NCBI RefSeq assembly: GCF_023921805.1
Contig: NZ_CP074197.1
Span: 992,001-1,056,000 of the forward strand
Origin: Ruminococcus sp. FMBCY1
GTDB taxonomy: Bacteria; Bacillota; Clostridia; Oscillospirales; Acutalibacteraceae
Direction of reading: 5' to 3'
DNA: 64,000 nucleotides
How positions within the stretch are numbered: position 1 is the first letter of the stretch; each line of letters starts with the position of its first letter. Below, piece after piece: positions 61,775-64,000 of the stretch. Both the position numbers and the translations under genes were made by a program. The notes beneath the pieces are model-generated. The model was not told where the DNA came from. It saw only the letters and a list, made by a program, of their open reading frames with translations, and made no database searches.

Positions 61775-64000
61775 TTATCTTAAATTTGCACCGATTTTTG
61801 CAAGTTCTGCAATGATTTCGTCCATTACAGTCTGAACCTCTGCTGATGAGAGAGTTCTCTCGGCTGATGAAAATTCAAATCTGATTGTGATACTATGTAC
61901 TGTGTCTGTATCGTAGGTATCAACAATTTTTGTACCCTTTAAGATACCCTCGCCCTTTCCGATCCAGCACTTGCTTAGATCCTCAAAGAAAAGTTTTTCA
62001 GGAACAACTACACTGATATCATAATCAATCGGCGGGAATTTTGACGGCTCATCGTAAACGATCGGAGCGGTCTGCGCATCGGTAAATGCATTCATATCAA
62101 CCTCAGCAAATACCACGCTTGCTTTCTTGTCAAGCTTTTTGCCCACAGTCGGGTGAACAATACCGATTGTACCGATTTCCTCATTGTCAATCATAATTGT
62201 GTAGAGGTTCACAGGGTGTTCATAGCTGTGTGTCGGCTCTGCTTTCTTAAAGCCAAGCGATTTGTGCTTAATGTCCTCTGAAAGTACAACAAGCATATCT
62301 CTAAGCTCAAAGTAAAGTGTTTTAATATCCTTAACTTTGCTGAAAAGTGTGATTGCAAGTTTTTTCTGCTCAATGCAAAGGTTGTTTTCGTCAAGGCCTT
62401 TTACAACTCTGCCAATTTCAAAAATACCGAAATCATTTGAATATGAAGTATTCGACTTAACCTGACAAAGCTGGGTAGGAATGATTGAATTTCTGATTGT
62501 TTCAATGTTAGGGTTAGTAGCGTTTGCAAGCTTAACATTGTTTTCAACTTCAATGCCAAGTGCTTTAAGCTCGTCATTATATGCCCATACATATGAATGG
62601 ACTTCATGAAGATTATATCTCTGAACAAGAATATCCTTTATTTTATCTTCATTACTCTTTAACTCGCCTGTTCTTACAGGATAAAGAGGTGAACGGGTTG
62701 TATGGACGGCAAAGTTATCATAACCGTAAATTCTTGTGATTTCCTCAATGATGTCAGCCTTGATTGTAACATCCTTTGTAGCTCTCCATGACGGAACGGT
62801 TACTGTGAAATCATCACCTGCAAGCTGCACACCGAATCCGAGGCTTTCAAGAGTTTTTACGATTCTTTCTTTGCTGATTTCAATACCTGTATAGCGGTCA
62901 ACAAATGCCTTGTCAAATTCAAGAGTAATCTTTTCATAGTGGAAAGCATACTCGTCTGTAAGGCTTGAAACCACCTTAATATCGCTGTCATATGTCTTTA
63001 AAAGTTTAACAAATCTTGCGATTGCAACAGTTGTCATTTCAGGGTCAAGACACTTTTCGTAGCGAATAGATGCGTCTGTTCTGTGAGCAAGTCTTACTGT
63101 TGACTTACGAACCGATACTGCATTGAATGTAGCAGACTCAAGTGTAAGAGTTGTTGTATCGTCAACAATTTCCGAATCAAGACCTCCCATAATACCTGCG
63201 ATTGCAACAGGAGTATTATCGTTACAAATCATAAGTGTATTTTCGTCAATGTTTCTGTCCACACCGTCAAGTGTACGGAATACAAAAGGCTTGTCAAAAC
63301 GCTTAATACGAATTTTCTCTACTTTTCTTGAGTCAAAAGCGTGCATTGGCTGACCCATTTCGAGCATAAGATAGTTTGTAAGGTCAGCAAGGAAATTAAT
63401 ACCGCGAAGACCGCAGTAATAAAGTCTGATTCTCATATTTACGGGGCTTACATTTCTCTTGATGTTCTCAACCTGCAAACAGCTGTAACGCTGACAGAGC
63501 GGATCTTCAATCTTCATATCAACCTTTGCAAGCTCATTGTACTGAGTAAGATCTTCAACCTCAAGCGGCTTTAATGCTCTGCCCGAAAGTGCGGCAAACT
63601 CTCTTGCAATACCGTAATGTCCCCAAAGGTCAGGACGGTTTGTAAGTGACTTATTGTCAACTTCAAAAACTATATCGTCAATTTGGTAAACTTCTTTAAT
63701 ATCTGTACCGTTTGCAACATCATCTGTGATGTCCATAATACCCGAATTATCGTCACTGATTCCGATTTCCGCTTCACTGCAGCACATACCATATGAAGTA
63801 TGACCTGCGAGCGGACGAGGTGCAATGGTAATTTCACCGAGTTTAGCGCCAACCTTTGCGAAAGCGGTTTTCATACCTACTCTTACATTTGGTGCACCGC
63901 AAACTACATCAACAAGTTCGCTTTCACCTGCGTCAACCTTGAGTAAGTGCAGTTTCTTAGAATCAGGGTGATTTTCAATTGATTTAATTTCAGCTACAAC
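61775..64000 (-). CDS. pheT: Phenylalanyl-tRNA synthetase beta chain, 5' end outside the window
   Basis: At least 741 residues; the frame is open to the right edge, so the start is missing. The visible N-terminal part is the EMAP-like tRNA-binding domain (ENHPDSKKLHLLKVDAG, VVCGAPNVRVGMKTAFAKVG). Then come B3/B4 (NRPDLWGHYGIAREFAAL, GQPMHAFDS), B5 (SLGFGVQL, DVTIKADIIEEITRIYGYDN) and the anticodon-binding FDX-ACB domain at the end (FPPIDYDISVVV). It charges tRNA-Phe with PheS, which should lie just upstream, beyond the window. Confidence 0.96.
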   Translation of the reverse strand, partial: VVAEIKSIENHPDSKKLHLLKVDAGESELVDVVCGAPNVRVGMKTAFAKVGAKLGEITIAPRPLAGHTSYGMCCSEAEIGISDDNSGIMDITDDVANGTDIKEVYQIDDIVFEVDNKSLTNRPDLWGHYGIAREFAALSGRALKPLEVEDLTQYNELAKVDMKIEDPLCQRYSCLQVENIKRNVSPVNMRIRLYYCGLRGINFLADLTNYLMLEMGQPMHAFDSRKVEKIRIKRFDKPFVFRTLDGVDRNIDENTLMICNDNTPVAIAGIMGGLDSEIVDDTTTLTLESATFNAVSVRKSTVRLAHRTDASIRYEKCLDPEMTTVAIARFVKLLKTYDSDIKVVSSLTDEYAFHYEKITLEFDKAFVDRYTGIEISKERIVKTLESLGFGVQLAGDDFTVTVPSWRATKDVTIKADIIEEITRIYGYDNFAVHTTRSPLYPVRTGELKSNEDKIKDILVQRYNLHEVHSYVWAYNDELKALGIEVENNVKLANATNPNIETIRNSIIPTQLCQVKSNTSYSNDFGIFEIGRVVKGLDENNLCIEQKKLAITLFSKVKDIKTLYFELRDMLVVLSEDIKHKSLGFKKAEPTHSYEHPVNLYTIMIDNEEIGTIGIVHPTVGKKLDKKASVVFAEVDMNAFTDAQTAPIVYDEPSKFPPIDYDISVVVPEKLFFEDLSKCWIGKGEGILKGTKIVDTYDTDTVHSITIRFEFSSAERTLSSAEVQTVMDEIIAELAKIGANLR

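Noticed and set aside
1..64000. tRNA or rRNA genes
   Set aside because: None recognised on either strand by eye; a tRNAscan run would be decisive.

Overview
The window looks like a low-GC, Gram-positive, anaerobic gut Firmicute of the Ruminococcus group, most like a Ruminococcus bromii-type starch degrader. The evidence is an alpha-amylase lipoprotein with a C-terminal starch-binding module (CBM26 type), a surface protein with a similar module, two secreted proteins ending in type I dockerins, an alpha/beta-type spore protein (SASP), an FprA oxygen/NO-reducing flavoprotein, FeoAAB iron uptake and ThyX. The species assignment is inference. The bulk is ordinary chromosome; about 14 kb is a composite mobile element.

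Layout. 0-3.4 kb: a leftward PqqD / S24-S26 peptidase / nucleotidyltransferase operon with a possible small RNA behind it, then a membrane-anchored starch-binding-like protein. 3.6-6.5 kb: alaS with a T-box leader. 6.7-13.6 kb: a rightward run thyX, tmk, DUF2156, GNAT, DJ-1, 5-formyl-THF cyclo-ligase, mltG and a U32 peptidase-like protein. 13.6-14.15 kb: a hairpin-rich non-coding stretch. 14.2-21.4 kb: leftward carD-like, sseB-like, amylase, nrdR, Crp/Fnr regulator, fprA and a membrane protein. 21.6-22.7 kb: a truncated thioester-type surface protein.

23.15-37.46 kb: an integrative mobilizable element that appears to have split an rlmD - P-loop kinase gene pair. An 11-bp direct repeat and matching arm-type repeats lie at the two ends. 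The outer element carries a tyrosine integrase, an XRE repressor and excisionase with a two-operator switch, an RSF1010-like oriT with a MobA/MobL relaxase, out-of-frame overlapping genes, and an AbiEi/AbiEii toxin-antitoxin pair. A second element (about 30.9-37.2 kb, visibly GC-richer) interrupts a VanR-like response regulator. It holds a large serine recombinase, TnpW, Tn916-like sigma/orf8 genes, mobC and a broken relaxase. Its cargo is a Cfr/RlmN-like radical-SAM rRNA methyltransferase behind a promoter, an 8-codon leader peptide and two terminators, the layout of an inducible antibiotic-resistance gene.

37.5-46.1 kb: rlmD, murC, two XRE regulators facing an LRR-dockerin protein across a double operator, and the feoA-feoA-feoB-Cys-rich operon under GTTAG-N6-CTAAC boxes. 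The same box recurs beside a consensus promoter at the left edge of the window. 46.5-55.1 kb: a three-gene sensor/regulator operon, a membrane protein, a lipoprotein and a 1024-residue beta-helix/dockerin protein. 55.5-60.5 kb: an IS30 remnant, then a compact four-gene cassette (small helical protein, GHKL ATPase, unknown protein, DUF6339-like protein with a GreA-like C-terminus). This cassette is the best candidate here for an undescribed system, probably defensive. 60.8-64 kb: a low-molecular-weight phosphatase, a spore protein and pheT, which runs off the right edge.
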